Shown here: in pieces, positions 9,571 to 20,092 of the stretch | Numbering within the stretch: the stretch's first letter is position 1 | Layout: every line of letters starts with the position of its first letter | Assembly (NCBI GenBank): GCA_034096865.1 | Contig: JAWQFJ010009537.1 | Span: 52,501 to 80,000, forward strand | Reading direction: 5' to 3' | DNA: 27,500 nt | Source of the DNA: Theodoxus fluviatilis | Lineage: Eukaryota > Mollusca > Gastropoda > Cycloneritida > Neritidae | Made by a program: the position numbers and the translations under genes | The notes under the pieces: generated by a model | The model's database searches: none | The model's input: only the letters and a program-made list of their open reading frames with translations | What the model was told of the DNA's origin: nothing

Positions 9571-10699
9571 TGTGATGACTGATCTTCATGCATATGACAG
9601 GGCGCTAAAACTAACATGGATCAACAGATTTGCACAAGCACCTGAAATGGGTATTTCTCTCGGAAAAGTAATTGATATTAACACTTTAATCGAAACTGGG
9701 GGATGTATAAGTCAGGCAGCAATAAGCAGTGTGAGAAACGTTTTCTGGAAGCAGGTTTTGGAAATCTGGAATGAATTTGTAAGCAAGCACTATCGGCACG
9801 TTTTGACCTGTGACCTTTTACATCAGCCATTGTGGAACAACCCGCAATATACAGATAAAACTTACTTTAAAAAACATGGTTTGACGTGGGAATCAGAAGT
9901 ATGAAAGATATTGTTCATCCGAACGGGGGATTTAAATCATTTGAAGAGTTAAAATGTCACAAGCCTTCAAGGAAACTTTTTGGAATATGCAAAACTATTA
10001 AGTATAATCCCCGCTCACTGGAAGAGTAGTTTCGAAAGAGCTACTGCAAGTAGTACGGCTTGTGAGGGGGATCTACCGATACGATCCTTTTTGCTAAAAA
10101 ATAAAACAAAACTTGCGAGAATGTATTATACAATTCTTAGTGAAAATAACCAAAAACCTACTTCGCAGACATCTTGGGAAAAAAGATTGGGAGTATCTGA
10201 ATTGCCATGGAGGCGGTATTATATGATTCCCTTTGTAGCAACAAGAGAAGTGAAACTTAGGAACTTCCAGTATAAAATTCTGCACAGAATACTACCCGTT
10301 AATGAATATTTGTTTAAACTAAAGATTGTTCAGAGTAATGTCTGCTCTTTCTGTTTGACAGAACCCGAAACTTTGGAGCATCTCTTTGTTGACTGTATTG
10401 TTAGTGAAACCTTTTGGAAAGAAATTATTTGTTTCCTTCGAAGCAAGACAAATATTCCCTTACATTTGAATAAGCAAAATATTTTGTTTGGCTCGCCAGA
10501 CTATGATGCATGTACAAACCATATCATTCTGCTAGGAAAGAAACATATACATTACAAAAGATCCATGATTGAATTGCCTTTATTTGATGACTATAAAAAA
10601 TGTATGTTTAATGTGTTGAATACAGAAGAGTGTGCAGCTAGAATGGCAGGTAATTTTGAGAAATTTAAGTTGAAGTGGAATTCTTTTTTCCAGGAATGA
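9552..10699 (+). pseudogene. LINE ORF2 C-terminal remnant with two frameshifts
   Basis: The first frame (9552 to about 9888) carries ALKLTWINRF and QPLWNN motifs typical of the region after the reverse transcriptase in L1-like ORF2. At about 9888-9890 the sense moves by one base into a frame reading MKDIVHPNGGFKSFEEL. Near 9955 it returns to the first frame (GNFLEYAKLL, IPAHWK) and stays open to 10699. The last 239 codons contain FQYKILHRILPVNEYL and a C-x2-C-x8-H-x4-C knuckle (codons 122, 125, 134 and 139 counted from 9980). This is the zinc-binding region (zf-RVT type) thought to help bind template RNA. With two frameshifts and no reverse transcriptase or endonuclease, it cannot make a working protein. 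Confidence 0.85.
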
Positions 10700-10775
10700 G
10701 GGCCGTTATGATTGCATGTACATTTCTGTTACAGTCACTATGATCCAACCTTGATAGTTGTATCCTTTTTTTGAA

Positions 10776-10781
10776 AATAAA
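10776..10781 (+). terminator. LINE polyadenylation signal
   Basis: AATAAA about 77 bases after the ORF2 stop and just before the A-rich tail. This is the expected place for the poly(A) signal of the retrotransposon transcript. Confidence 0.6.
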
Positions 10782-10980
10782 TTGTATTTAAAAAATAAAA
10801 ATAAAAAACAAAAAAAAACTGGAGGAGACTTCTTTTGGTCTCTTCTATTAAAAAAGCACGTTGTTTTCGCGAAGAAGCGTATAAATCATGTCTCATAATA
10901 TGCCTTTGTGAGGCCAGGACAAGCTACTTTTCACAGGCACATTAATTTATTCATGGTCGATGGACATTTTAGTCGCACTG

Positions 10981-11450
10981 CTGACGTAAGCTCTAATAAT
11001 GACAAGATGCTCTTTGCTCTAAAGAACATAGCAAATTGCATCTATGTTCATCTTGTTGTAAGGGTAGAGGAGTCCCCTTCACACTGCAAATTCAAAATCC
11101 CACGTCGTTTGACTGAAACGCGAGGGGAACAAAAACAGATGGACGTAAGTACAAGCTTTAATGGGAAGATGTTTTGTGCTCTAGCGACCACAGCGCTTTG
11201 CGTCTAAGTCCTTCCTGTTGTAAGAATAGAGGTGTCATGTTTCCTAATTGCGAATTCAGAACCCCTGGTCGCATGATTAAAAACCAAATTAATGAAAAGG
11301 TTGAACATTCAAGTAAACCTTAAGTAAAATTGCTTTCCACTTCAATAAACATTGCTGAAGATTGTCTACGGCATCTGACTAAAATCCATTTTGTTATAAG
11401 GATGGGAGAGCTTACTTCCTCGTCGAAGTGCCCGTATATCGGCACTGAAA
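10981..11450. repeat. Diverged tandem repeat, period about 160-175 bp
   Basis: Three related units. The anchor GACGTAAG lies at 10983 and 11142, with a weaker CTTAAGTA at about 11319. A second anchor, (T/C)TTGTTGTAAG or similar followed by a GAG-rich piece, lies at about 11051, 11213 and 11389. Spacings are 159-162 and then about 176. Units 1 and 2 also share GATG(C/T)T(C/T)TTTG(T)GCTCTA and CAAATTCA/CGAATTCAGA pieces. Divergence is high, so this is an old repeat. An open frame (10908-11207) crosses the first two units but has no known domain. Confidence 0.6.
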
Positions 11451-11584
11451 CATGAATATTCATGACAGCATTACTTCCGTCGGGGTCTCTGTGAAGCGGT
11501 GATTGATTTCATTGGACCGCAGCCTGACATCTTCGCATTCGCGCTACACTCTTGGAGCGACGAACCAAGAATTCGACATCCCTG

Positions 11585-11682
11585 GGAGGTCGCGCTCCCA
11601 CCTACAGGGTCGATAGATCCCAAGGTCATCGGTCTGAAAAGCACAGGACGCCATGATAGTCTAGCCATCTAACTACACCTCC
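11585..11682 (-). other. Possible tRNA-like SINE head
   Basis: Read on the minus strand, a 98-base stretch starts GGAGGTGTAGTTAGATGG, resembling a tRNA acceptor 5' strand plus A box. It has a T-arm/B-box-like GGGATCTATCGACCC and ends CGACCTCC, which pairs with the first six bases. It is too long and too irregular for a working tRNA, but a decayed tRNA-derived SINE is possible. The evidence is weak. Confidence 0.25.
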
Positions 11683-13303
11683 TCATCGATGGGGCTTCAT
11701 TGGACTGGCCTGCCGTCTCCACGACATTTTTGCCGATGAAAAACGGGGAGTGCTAGGCGGAAAGGAAAAACGAGAGAGAGAGGGTCATCCCTCACCGCCA
11801 TGAAATCTCCCAGAAGGTTGCTCGAGGTTAAGGGGAAGAGGGGGCACCTCTGATAGGCTTCGATTTATGGCTTGTTGCGATGAGGAAAAGCAGGCCTGAT
11901 GGGATATCTTGGGGTAGAGGCGTTATATCTCCTTCTTGAAGGGCGATCGTTCACGACGAAATGACCACGATGAGGGCATAAATCAGCGTCCTCGTCCGCA
12001 CAGAATAGTTTGAATTATGCGAGTGATTTAATTGAAAGATTTGGGCTGTAATGCGAAATCGATCCGTGGTATTGCGCAAAAACGATTTTATGCACGTGAA
12101 GAACATGACGACCCATCATCATTAACGCCCTTTCCTCCTTTTCCATGGACATGGTCTACAGGGGCTGCAAAACAGTGCCAATAGACGTAGAGTCCAGAAA
12201 CTGAGTGGTGAATTTGATCAGTAAAATAAATGATAGCGCTGGTGTTTTTACATGTTTATCATGGTTTGATGAGCGCAAGCACTGGGTCTCTCCAATTGGA
12301 CAGAATAATATTGAGTTTACTCTCGAACTTGGGACTGGGGAGTTTATGGTAGATTTGGTTGCTAGCTCTATTTCACAAGGGGCAAGGCTTCACGTTTTCC
12401 ATCGTGGGTCGGGTCCCTGGAGAGATGTAGAAAACGTCTGAGCCCGCATTCTTATAAATCTTGCATACGTTAGTGAGGTTGTAAAGCCATATAGCTACTT
12501 GGGGACACTCCTGCCCGAACTTCCGGATAAGACTCCAAAAACACATAAGCAACGGGATCCCCCTGATAAGAGGGAATAGAACAATTCCGGCCGTGTGTTG
12601 AATTCATATCATCTTTGATTCCGTGATAACAGAGTTTCTTGTCTTCTCTTTAAGAAAGCATCTCTGTCGCTTCAGGTTCAAGGCTGCCAGATAATCTTTT
12701 CTCTACATAATCATCTCGTCCATCATCAAAAGGAAAGCCCAAAACAATCCTCATTAAAAAAAATGAAAAGGAAAAAGAATCAATGCCCTTTGTTCAGTAG
12801 GGTCCCCTTATCTCCTCTGGTTTCCATCACTAGGAAAGGTGTGAGTTAGTCTTCAAAGTAGCGCGGCAGGAAGGAGCAATTACGGGCTCTCGGAGCGCAG
12901 ACACTCGAATTCTAAGTCGCCATTGACTGGGAGCTATTGATCAAGTCCGCAACAGAGGGGTTCTGGCCCCAATGAGAAAACCTCCTCTCCGGGGACTTCA
13001 TCTAGCATGAAGAGTACATGGACGATCCACAGCGTGAATATCAACCACATGAAAAGTTTTCGGAAGAGTGAATCTGTATTTTTTTATAAACTAAAGCTTG
13101 CAGGAAGAACCCTAGAGAGGAAAACTCCGCATGAATCTCAACTGGAACCCTAAGCTCTCAGTCGAATGTAAGGAGCTTTTCGACTATCCTTTTCGGCAAA
13201 AGCTGCGCATGCGTCACTTACCACGCTTTAGAAACTGTCTTCCCGGAGACGCCTTATGTCTCAATAATCGATGGTAAGGACTGATTTAAGGTAATGGTCA
13301 GAC
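11683..13303. other. Unassigned DNA, about 1.6 kb
   Basis: Complex sequence. A 78-codon plus frame at 12205-12441 has plausible codon use but no recognised family, start context or splice support, so it is not called. No RNA gene or transposon terminus is seen. Confidence 0.5.
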
Positions 13304-13333
13304 ACAGAGAGAGAGATAGAGAGAGAGAGAGGG

Positions 13334-13376
<43 letters not shown>

Positions 13377-13399
13377 TGTCTGTGTGTGTAAGTGTGTGT

Positions 13400-13450
<51 letters not shown>

Positions 13451-13533
13451 TGTATGTTGTGCGTGTGAGCGTGTGCGTTTGTGTGTGTGTTTGTGTGTCT
13501 TGTGTGCGTGTGTGTTGTGTGTGTGTGTGTGTG

Positions 13534-13577
<44 letters not shown>

Positions 13578-13843
13578 GTGTGTGTGTGTGTTGTGTGTGT
13601 ATGTGTGTGTGTTTATGTGTGTGTGTGTGTGTGTGAATGTGTGTGTGAATGTGTGTGAGTGTGTGTGTGCGTGAATGTGTGTGCGTATGTGTGCGTGTGT
13701 GTGAGAGAGAGTGCATGCATGCAAACGTGCCAGCATGTGTGTATTTGTGTGAATGTGTGTGTATGTGGTGTGTGTGTGTGTGTGTGTGTGTGCATGCATG
13801 CGTGTGCGTATGTGTATGTATGTGTGTGTGTTTGTATTTATAT

Positions 13844-13882
<39 letters not shown>

Positions 13883-13940
13883 AGCGCGCGCGCGCGCGCG
13901 CGTGTGTGTGCGTGCGGGAGCGCGCGCGGGAGCGAGTGTG
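13304..13940. repeat. GA then GT microsatellite block with GC core
   Basis: GA tract (13304-13374) followed by about 560 bases of interrupted GT. A mixed GC/GAGC run lies at about 13874-13902 and is Z-DNA prone. The very long minus-strand Thr/His frame and the plus Cys/Val frames are shadows. Confidence 0.95.
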
Positions 13941-14399
13941 TGTTTGCGTTCTTTGGAGTGACGTAAGATTGTGTGTTAGTACATGTGCGTGTTTGTGCTC
14001 TGCATATGTGTGTTTAAAGACTGTAAATATTTGTTGCTCAGGCATATGCCAATAAGTGCCCAATTCAAAATGTACGTAGTTTGTCAGCGAAGTAGTGTCG
14101 GCGCTCCTATTCGTATGCATGTCTGCAGCAAATATGAATTTTGACATGATGACATTTCCAACACCATAGCAACCCTCTTACAGGCCATTCCAATGTCGAG
14201 CACATCTCATCGATAAAAGATGCTCCAGAGGGTCGATTACTTCCACATTCGTGGAGAGACAAGATTATTGGATGACCAGAGATGAGCCCTTCACAGTGTC
14301 TCTCCTGGGAAAAAGAAAGGAAAGCCCACTGGGGCCCGCCAGAAGGAGTTATTGATTATCGATGGCTTCGAGACAAATTGAAGGTCTGGCGCGTCTTTC
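13941..14399. other. Unassigned DNA
   Basis: Complex sequence. A right half X-box (ATAGCAAC) occurs at about 14166-14173 without a good left half. No gene is recognised. Confidence 0.45.
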
Positions 14400-15065
14400 C
14401 AACCTTCCTTCCGTTTCTGCCTCCTCCTCTACCCCCTCCTCTACCCTCTCCACCCCCATCCCCATCCCGTCAGCAGCTAGCTCCCCCCCTTCCCCGACCC
14501 CTTTTTCTCCTTCCCTGCCCCATCCACTACCCTCCTTTCAACCCCATCCCCACCCCCATCAGCAGCTAGCTTTTCCTCCACCCCCACCCCACCCCTTTCC
14601 CTTCTTCCTTGTCCTTTTCTCTACCCGCTTCACCCCCATCCCCATGTCCATCAGCGGCTACCTCCTTCTTCTCCTCCTCCCCCCCTCCCCCCCGCCCTCC
14701 CCCGACCCCCTTCTCTCCTTCCCTGCCCCCTACTCTACTCTCCATTTACCGACATCCCCACCCCCATTAGCAGTTAGCTTTCCCTCCCTCGACCACTTTC
14801 CTTCCCTCCCTGCCCCCCTCCTGTGCCCCCTTTTCCCCCATCCCTATCACCGTCAGCTGCTAGCTCACCCACCCACCCTCCATAGGCCCCATTCCTCCCT
14901 CGCTGCCCCCTCTTCTTCCCCCTCCCTTCTCTGCCCACTAGAATGTCCCTGCACGACTGCAACATCACCTTCACCTCTCCTTCCCTTACCCATAGCCACT
15001 TTATCCACACACCCGACTTCCGTGTCCCCTTTCCTCATCCCCCCCATCCCCCCCTTTCCTCTCAT
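14400..15065. repeat. C-rich polypyrimidine domain with a minisatellite of about 96 bp
   Basis: Strongly C/T on the plus strand. Five copies of a landmark close to CAGCAGCTAG lie at 14471, 14570, 14652, 14768 and 14854 (spacings 99, 82, 116 and 86). Each is preceded by CCCCATCCCCA-type sequence and followed by a C/T stretch of variable length. The units vary mainly by slippage in the C-rich part. The proline-rich frame through it is a shadow. Confidence 0.75.
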
Positions 15066-15380
15066 GTTGCCACTATCACCACCTTTACTTCCATCAACAC
15101 TACCACCACAAGTGTCATCATACCATCGATACGACCAGTATCATCACCATCACGCCATTTCCACTACCATCATATCAACCAAACCGTAACCATCAATATT
15201 ATTACGACCACCAACATCGCCATCACCCGCGTAACCACTACCGCCATCATCACAATCATCGCCATCACCATCATCAACAATACCAACACCACCACTTACA
15301 GCACCACAGTCACCGCTACCATCATTACATCTACAACCACCACTACGACTATCAATACCACCACCATTACTTCCTCCACT
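15066..15380. repeat. ACC/ATC triplet repeat, interrupted
   Basis: Degenerate CAC/CAT/ACT triplets, coding for runs of Thr and Ile on plus. It ends directly at the first copy of the 37-base repeat. Confidence 0.8.
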
Positions 15381-15417
15381 TATCCCTGGGATGGAGAAAA
15401 CTGGGTTTATTAAAATA
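15381..15417 (+). repeat. 37-bp direct repeat, copy 1
   Basis: Identical over 37 bases to 15718-15754 (offset 337). It begins TATCCCTGGGATGGAG and ends GGGTTTATTAAAATA. Copy 1 follows a triplet tract and copy 2 precedes one. The reverse strand contains AATAAA, so this could be the 3' end of an element whose tail is the triplet repeat; that is inference. Confidence 0.9.
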
Positions 15418-15717
15418 TCGTGACTATGCGGGATGTTATACTGGCTGCAGCCTTGTGTCGTTAGCTTTGGTTCAACGTCTACGACGGGCCAAAGCAGAAA
15501 GACAAAACAATATTTACAGGAACTTCCCACCCTTCAAACTTGTTTAGAATATACACCAGTTCCTGCCAGTCCACCCCCCGGTGCTCTCCCATCTTGCATG
15601 AGTACACGGTCAGCCCCTCAGCCTCTACTCGCTTGTTGAAACAAAGTATTTTGACAGACGGAGATGGGCGAGCATGCTTTGGGGTTGGACAATATGCGAG
15701 GCGCAGTGCCGTGATTC

Positions 15718-15754
15718 TATCCCTGGGATGGAGAAAACTGGGTTTATTAAAATA
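15718..15754 (+). repeat. 37-bp direct repeat, copy 2, followed by triplets
   Basis: Exact second copy of 15381-15417. It is followed at once by CTACTACCATCA-type triplets to about 15815. The 300 bases between the copies (15418-15717) are complex and unrecognised. Confidence 0.9.
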
Positions 15755-15815
15755 CTGCTACTACCATCACTACTACTACCATCACCACCACTATTACTAC
15801 CACCACTACCGCGTC

Positions 15816-16530
15816 ACCCTTTCAACTGTTTATTGAGAATTTTCGTATATTGTTGTTCCCTTCCGCCCTAGCCGTTTCCACACTTGCTCACAGCATACTG
15901 CAAACTATCTTGGCTATTCTGGCCATGGCAATACCTCCATTTTCCCCTTTATTCAATTATGTCCACTCACTTCGTTCCCCCGTCCTCAGCTAACATTCTT
16001 CACTTGCACTTTGCTGATGTCTCTACCAACCAACCAACTACTTTCCCGCTTTCAACTGATGGTCATCCCTAACCTTTCCCGCCAAAATCAGTTTTACCTT
16101 TTTGTATTTCTGTCGAATGCCATCACATCTTTATCTACACATGTCATCTCTATACTCGATGTCTTTCCTCCCCACTCTTATTCCCCCTACCCTTCTCTTT
16201 TCATTCTCTTCTCTTTTATCTCTCCACTAAATCACCCATTTAACACACATTCACATACAATTATAAGATTTATCCTTTTTTTCACTCTTCTTTATCTCTT
16301 TACGTTGCCATATCGTCCTCATATACATGTCATCACCCCCTTTCCCGTCTATTTGTTTTCAACTCTCATCCCCTTCTCAGGTACATCTCACCCCCCTTTC
16401 CTGATCCCTGAATTAAATGAGCATCTGTCCCCCTCCCTCCATCCGCTCCCTCATCCGGCCCCTCCCCTTCCTCTACCTGACTTTTCTTTACCTTCCATTC
16501 TTCTTTCTTGCCTTCCTACAGATCATCATC
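15816..16530. other. Pyrimidine-rich unassigned DNA
   Basis: C/T-biased sequence, part of the same strand-asymmetric domain as its neighbours. No exon is recognised. The 399-codon frame starting at 16011 is kept open by base bias and by the CA tract. Confidence 0.5.
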
Positions 16531-16686
16531 TTTACCTACTTAACGTCAACCTCATCTCCGATTCTCTCCTTCACACTCTCATTCTTTATTCAGAACCCTT
16601 TCCCACCCCCACCCCCCACCCCCCACCCAACCACCCTCCACCCCCTTTCTTTGATCTGTTCACAAAACCAACCATTTACACAGACG

Positions 16687-16718
<32 letters not shown>

Positions 16719-16748
16719 AACACACACACACACACACACACGCACACA

Positions 16749-16783
<35 letters not shown>

Positions 16784-16820
16784 TCACACACACACACTCA
16801 CACACACACACACACTCACC

Positions 16821-16880
<60 letters not shown>

Positions 16881-17660
16881 ACACACATCCTCCACTCACT
16901 TCTCCTTTACCCTATTCCTGTTTTTCTTTCTCTCTTCTTTTTTCCCCTTCCGGCACCATTTCGCCACCAGGAAGTGGCGAGTCCGTTCCTCACCTGCGGT
17001 CTGACATTTCATCTGTGCTCATCCTCTCTCGCACATCCCCCGTTATCTTCCACCAAATCAGCCATTTGCTTTCATTCCTTCTTCCCCACTCCACCCACCC
17101 CACCTCCGCTCCCCCTCCCCCTTCCGTCCCACCCCTCCTTCCGCTCCCTCGTTCGATCTGTCCTTCAGTCGTCTATCCCTTCCAACACCATTTCAACTTT
17201 ACCCACGTAACGTCAGCCCCATTATCGACTTCTCTCTCTCCCACGATCACACACACAAACCTTCCCCTTCCCTTTTTCCTTCTCCCCTTGAAATCAACCA
17301 TCCCCCCTCACTCCCCCACCAACCCATGTTCAGTTAACCTCTCCCTTCCTCCTCCGTCACCCGACTTCTCTAAGCCCTTTATTCCTATTACTTTCCACCA
17401 GCTTATCATCCTTACCTACAAACGTCACCATCTCCGCCTTCTCTCCCCCTTCCACCCCCACCCCCCTTCCTCACCCACTCGTTCTCCTCCTTCTGTCTCT
17501 CTGTTACACTAACCTTTTGTTCCCCAGTCCCTAAATAGCACTCCACCCCCACCCCCACCCCCCACTCACCACCTACCCACCACCGATTTCTCTTTGCCCT
17601 TCCTTCTTCTTTATTACCTTCCAGAGCCATGCATCCTTACCTACAGAAAATAAACACCCT
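16531..17660. repeat. Degenerate pyrimidine-rich repeat, period about 220 bp
   Basis: A landmark (T/C)TTACC(T/C)AC followed by AACGTCA or a close variant recurs at 16531, 17198, 17411 and 17636. Spacings are 667 (about three units), 213 and 225. The landmark is usually preceded by a CCACCA...ATCATC-like piece and followed by C/T-rich filler. The CA tract at 16681-16880 sits inside. Divergence is high, so unit limits are approximate. Confidence 0.4.
16681..16880. repeat. (CA)n microsatellite
   Basis: About 200 bases of CA with CTCA and CGCA interruptions and a clean run at about 16825-16878. Confidence 0.95.
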
Positions 17661-18399
17661 TATACCTTCCACTCTTGTACTCATCCACTCCTTCTTCTCT
17701 CCATCTAGTGCCTCTCCCCCGCACTCGTTCTCTGCCTTCTGGCGGTGCCAACGGCACCACGGGACGTCAGTACGCCCATCAAGACTTCGTTAGTACCGGG
17801 TCCAAGAGTCTGAGCCATGCCTGGAGTCAATTCCAGAAGTTTCTGTCCAGTGGACTGAGGAGATGAGAAGGCTGGGAGGAAATTTTCTATCCCCTTCACA
17901 TTCAGATTGGACTTCAAAGCTTCTGAAATGCCACCAGGATATTTTCAAGGTCGCCAAGTATGAAGCGTTCTCCCATGAAACAAGTGCAGCTTTGTGAAGT
18001 ACTGGTTGAGAATATTGGGAGAAAAGTACCAGTCGTGGCTAGGTCTTCAAGAGCGTAGTTTTTGTGGCAAAACTAAGAAGTGAAATTTTATTGCTTTAAA
18101 ACCTTTGTTGCTGTAGCAAAATAAAAAACAGAAGACGAAAAATAACAGAGTGAAAGATTCTCCCTACTTCCGTCTGCCTGGCAACGCCATTTTCCCCTTG
18201 TCATCCCACATATCTATCAATCCTAGTACTTTCATTTCTTCTATTTCTTCCTTTCATGCCTACGACAATCTTCCATTCCTCCCAAACGGCACCCCTATCT
18301 CTCGGTCTCCACCTTCCTTCATCCATGCATTCACAGAACACATTGCTTTTCATGTTATATTGCCGGTAAGAGTTGCATAATAAAACTATTGTGCGCACG
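17661..18399. other. Unassigned DNA
   Basis: Complex sequence. GGTGCC and GGCACC flank three bases near 17744-17758, a small hairpin. No gene is recognised. Confidence 0.5.
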
Positions 18400-18403
18400 C
18401 ATG

Positions 18404-18472
<69 letters not shown>

Positions 18473-18480
18473 GCATGCAC
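18400..18480. repeat. (CA)n microsatellite
   Basis: Interrupted CA repeat with CTCA and AAAC variants. Confidence 0.95.
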
Positions 18481-18561
18481 GCACGCATACATATCACACA
18501 TACGCCCAAACACACACATTTGCTGACATACAGACACATGTATGCATATAAATGTAATTAC

Positions 18562-18569
18562 CCTCTCTC

Positions 18570-18608
<39 letters not shown>

Positions 18609-18630
18609 CCCTCCCTCCCTCCCTCTCTCC

Positions 18631-18680
<50 letters not shown>
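18562..18680. repeat. (CT)n microsatellite
   Basis: CT repeats interrupted by CCCTCCCTCC units. The Ser/Leu and Arg/Glu frames are shadows. Confidence 0.95.
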
Positions 18681-18681
<1 letters not shown>

Positions 18682-19453
18682 AAATAGAAGAAACAACGGA
18701 AAAGTTTATTTTGAAGTATCTTTCAATGTTATTAAGCAATCTAAAAATAATCGCGTGCATTAACCTTTTTATATCTAATTCACTCTATCGCGACGGGGGG
18801 AAAAGTTCATCTTCCTCAAGATTAGTTGTCTATTTCTATTGAAAAAAAAATCCACATGGCTAGGAATGATTCTTAATTTTGATGTATTAAACAAAGAACT
18901 ACGCTTTTCTTTTCAGATATTTGTTTTCAAACACTTGCCAAAGATCAAACGCCTGGTAAGTCGAAGAGAGGTAAGTTGAAACTCGCAGGCTCGTCAGAAT
19001 ATTTTCCGTAGGAATCAGACACATATCGACGGAGAAACGAGCAGTAGTATGGAAAGGACCTGACCCAAATTCATGAGTTAATACTACCTCTAAACATCCA
19101 GCGACGACGACGAATGCAGTAGTGTATTTGTACGCACTATGTATTCGACGAGTCATAACATTTTATATCAATATTAGGAAAAAAAGAGAAAGAAATAGTT
19201 GCGGTAATGGTGACCCAACTGACCCTCTGTTTTCCTGCCGACCCTAACATTTATTTTCGCTTGTGGTAAAAGAAAGGGTGAAAAACAAGAAGGCAGACAT
19301 GGAAGGTAAGCAGCAAACTGCGTTCTGTCCTATCTTACCTATGAACCTTATTCAGTTAAAGGAAAAAATGTTTTCAGCGAAAGAAAAAGTGTTATTCATG
19401 TTCAGAGAAGCTACTGTATACATGACACTTCTTAAAACCAATTTTTAAAACCG
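18681..19453. other. Unassigned DNA with one possible small exon
   Basis: AT-moderate complex sequence. The only structured signal is the exon-like piece at 18917-18955. No coding domain or RNA gene is recognised. Confidence 0.45.
18917..18955 (+). other. Candidate 39-bp mini-exon with tandem donors
   Basis: A strong acceptor (CTTTTCTTTTCAG, ending at 18916) is followed after 39 bases by CTG|GTAAGT. A second GAGAG|GTAAGT lies 15 bases further on, at 18971. All three frames are open across the 39 bases. The two donors would give proteins differing by five codons. No flanking exons are recognised, so this may be chance. Confidence 0.25.
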
Positions 19454-19496
<43 letters not shown>

Positions 19497-19656
19497 AACA
19501 CACTCACCACACTCACACACGCACACAACACACTACACACTCACACACACACACACACACACTCACCACACAAACACACACACACACACATACACACTCT
19601 CTCTCACACACACACACACACATACACACTCACACACACACACACACACACACACC

Positions 19657-19687
<31 letters not shown>

Positions 19688-19735
19688 CACACACCACACA
19701 CACACACTCACACTCACACACACACGCACGCGCGT
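19454..19735. repeat. CA / CACACT microsatellite
   Basis: About 280 bases of CA with regular CTCA, CCACA and AAAC interruptions. Confidence 0.95.
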
Positions 19736-19857
19736 ATGTGAGCAGTCTCAATTTGGCATCCTAAAAAACGTTATCTAAAAAAGTCAGGCTACCGACTATT
19801 TTACTTTGGGGGGTGGCGTGGGGTGGGTGCGGATGTAAGCTCTTTCTCTTTTTTTTC

Positions 19858-19875
19858 GGGGGGGGGGGGGGGGGG
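19858..19875 (+). repeat. G18 homopolymer
   Basis: Eighteen consecutive G bases after a T-rich stretch. It can form a quadruplex, and its exact length is unreliable in most sequencing. Confidence 0.85.
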
Positions 19876-20092
19876 AGCAGAGGCGGATGGGCTTAGCATT
19901 GTGTTACAGGCCGATGGCCCAACAATACTGAGGCGATAGTAAAGAAGTGAGACAACATCACGCTGCGATATTCCCAAGACAGTGATGATAGCGCTGATTC
20001 CTTTGTGCATCCTATCTGTCCGATCTCTGCGTGGCGGCAGCTGCAGTGAATAATTCATCAAGTGGTGCATTAACCTTGTGTTTGAGTGAGTG

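Larger units (their letters stand above)
9546..10820 (+). mobile_element. 5'-truncated non-LTR retrotransposon (L1/Tx1-like)
   Basis: Only the 3' end of a LINE is left: the part of ORF2 after the reverse transcriptase, a 3' untranslated region of about 100 bases and an A-rich tail. The coding part ends at the TGA at 10697-10699. An AATAAA lies at 10776-10781, and an A-rich tail of mixed AAAAT/AAAAC runs to about 10818. A 10-base sequence just 5' of the element is repeated exactly just 3' of it, as expected of a target-site duplication. Assignment to the L1/Tx1 group rests on the style of the C-terminal protein, with an ALKLTWI-type motif and a zinc-binding knuckle. The exact clade is uncertain. 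Confidence 0.85.

Noticed and set aside
12205..12441. 78-codon frame (GVFTCLSWFDERKHW type)
   Set aside because: Looks protein-like in composition but I recognise no family, start or splice borders. Worth a database search but not a call.
13254..14147. 297-codon minus-strand His/Thr-rich frame
   Set aside because: A shadow of GT/GA microsatellites.
14362..15189. 275-codon proline/serine-rich frame
   Set aside because: Follows the C-rich minisatellite, and its units are not a whole number of codons long (99, 82, 116 and 86).
16011..17210. 399-codon plus-strand Pro/Ser/His-rich frame
   Set aside because: Kept open by pyrimidine bias and the CA tract, with no domain or repeated protein unit.
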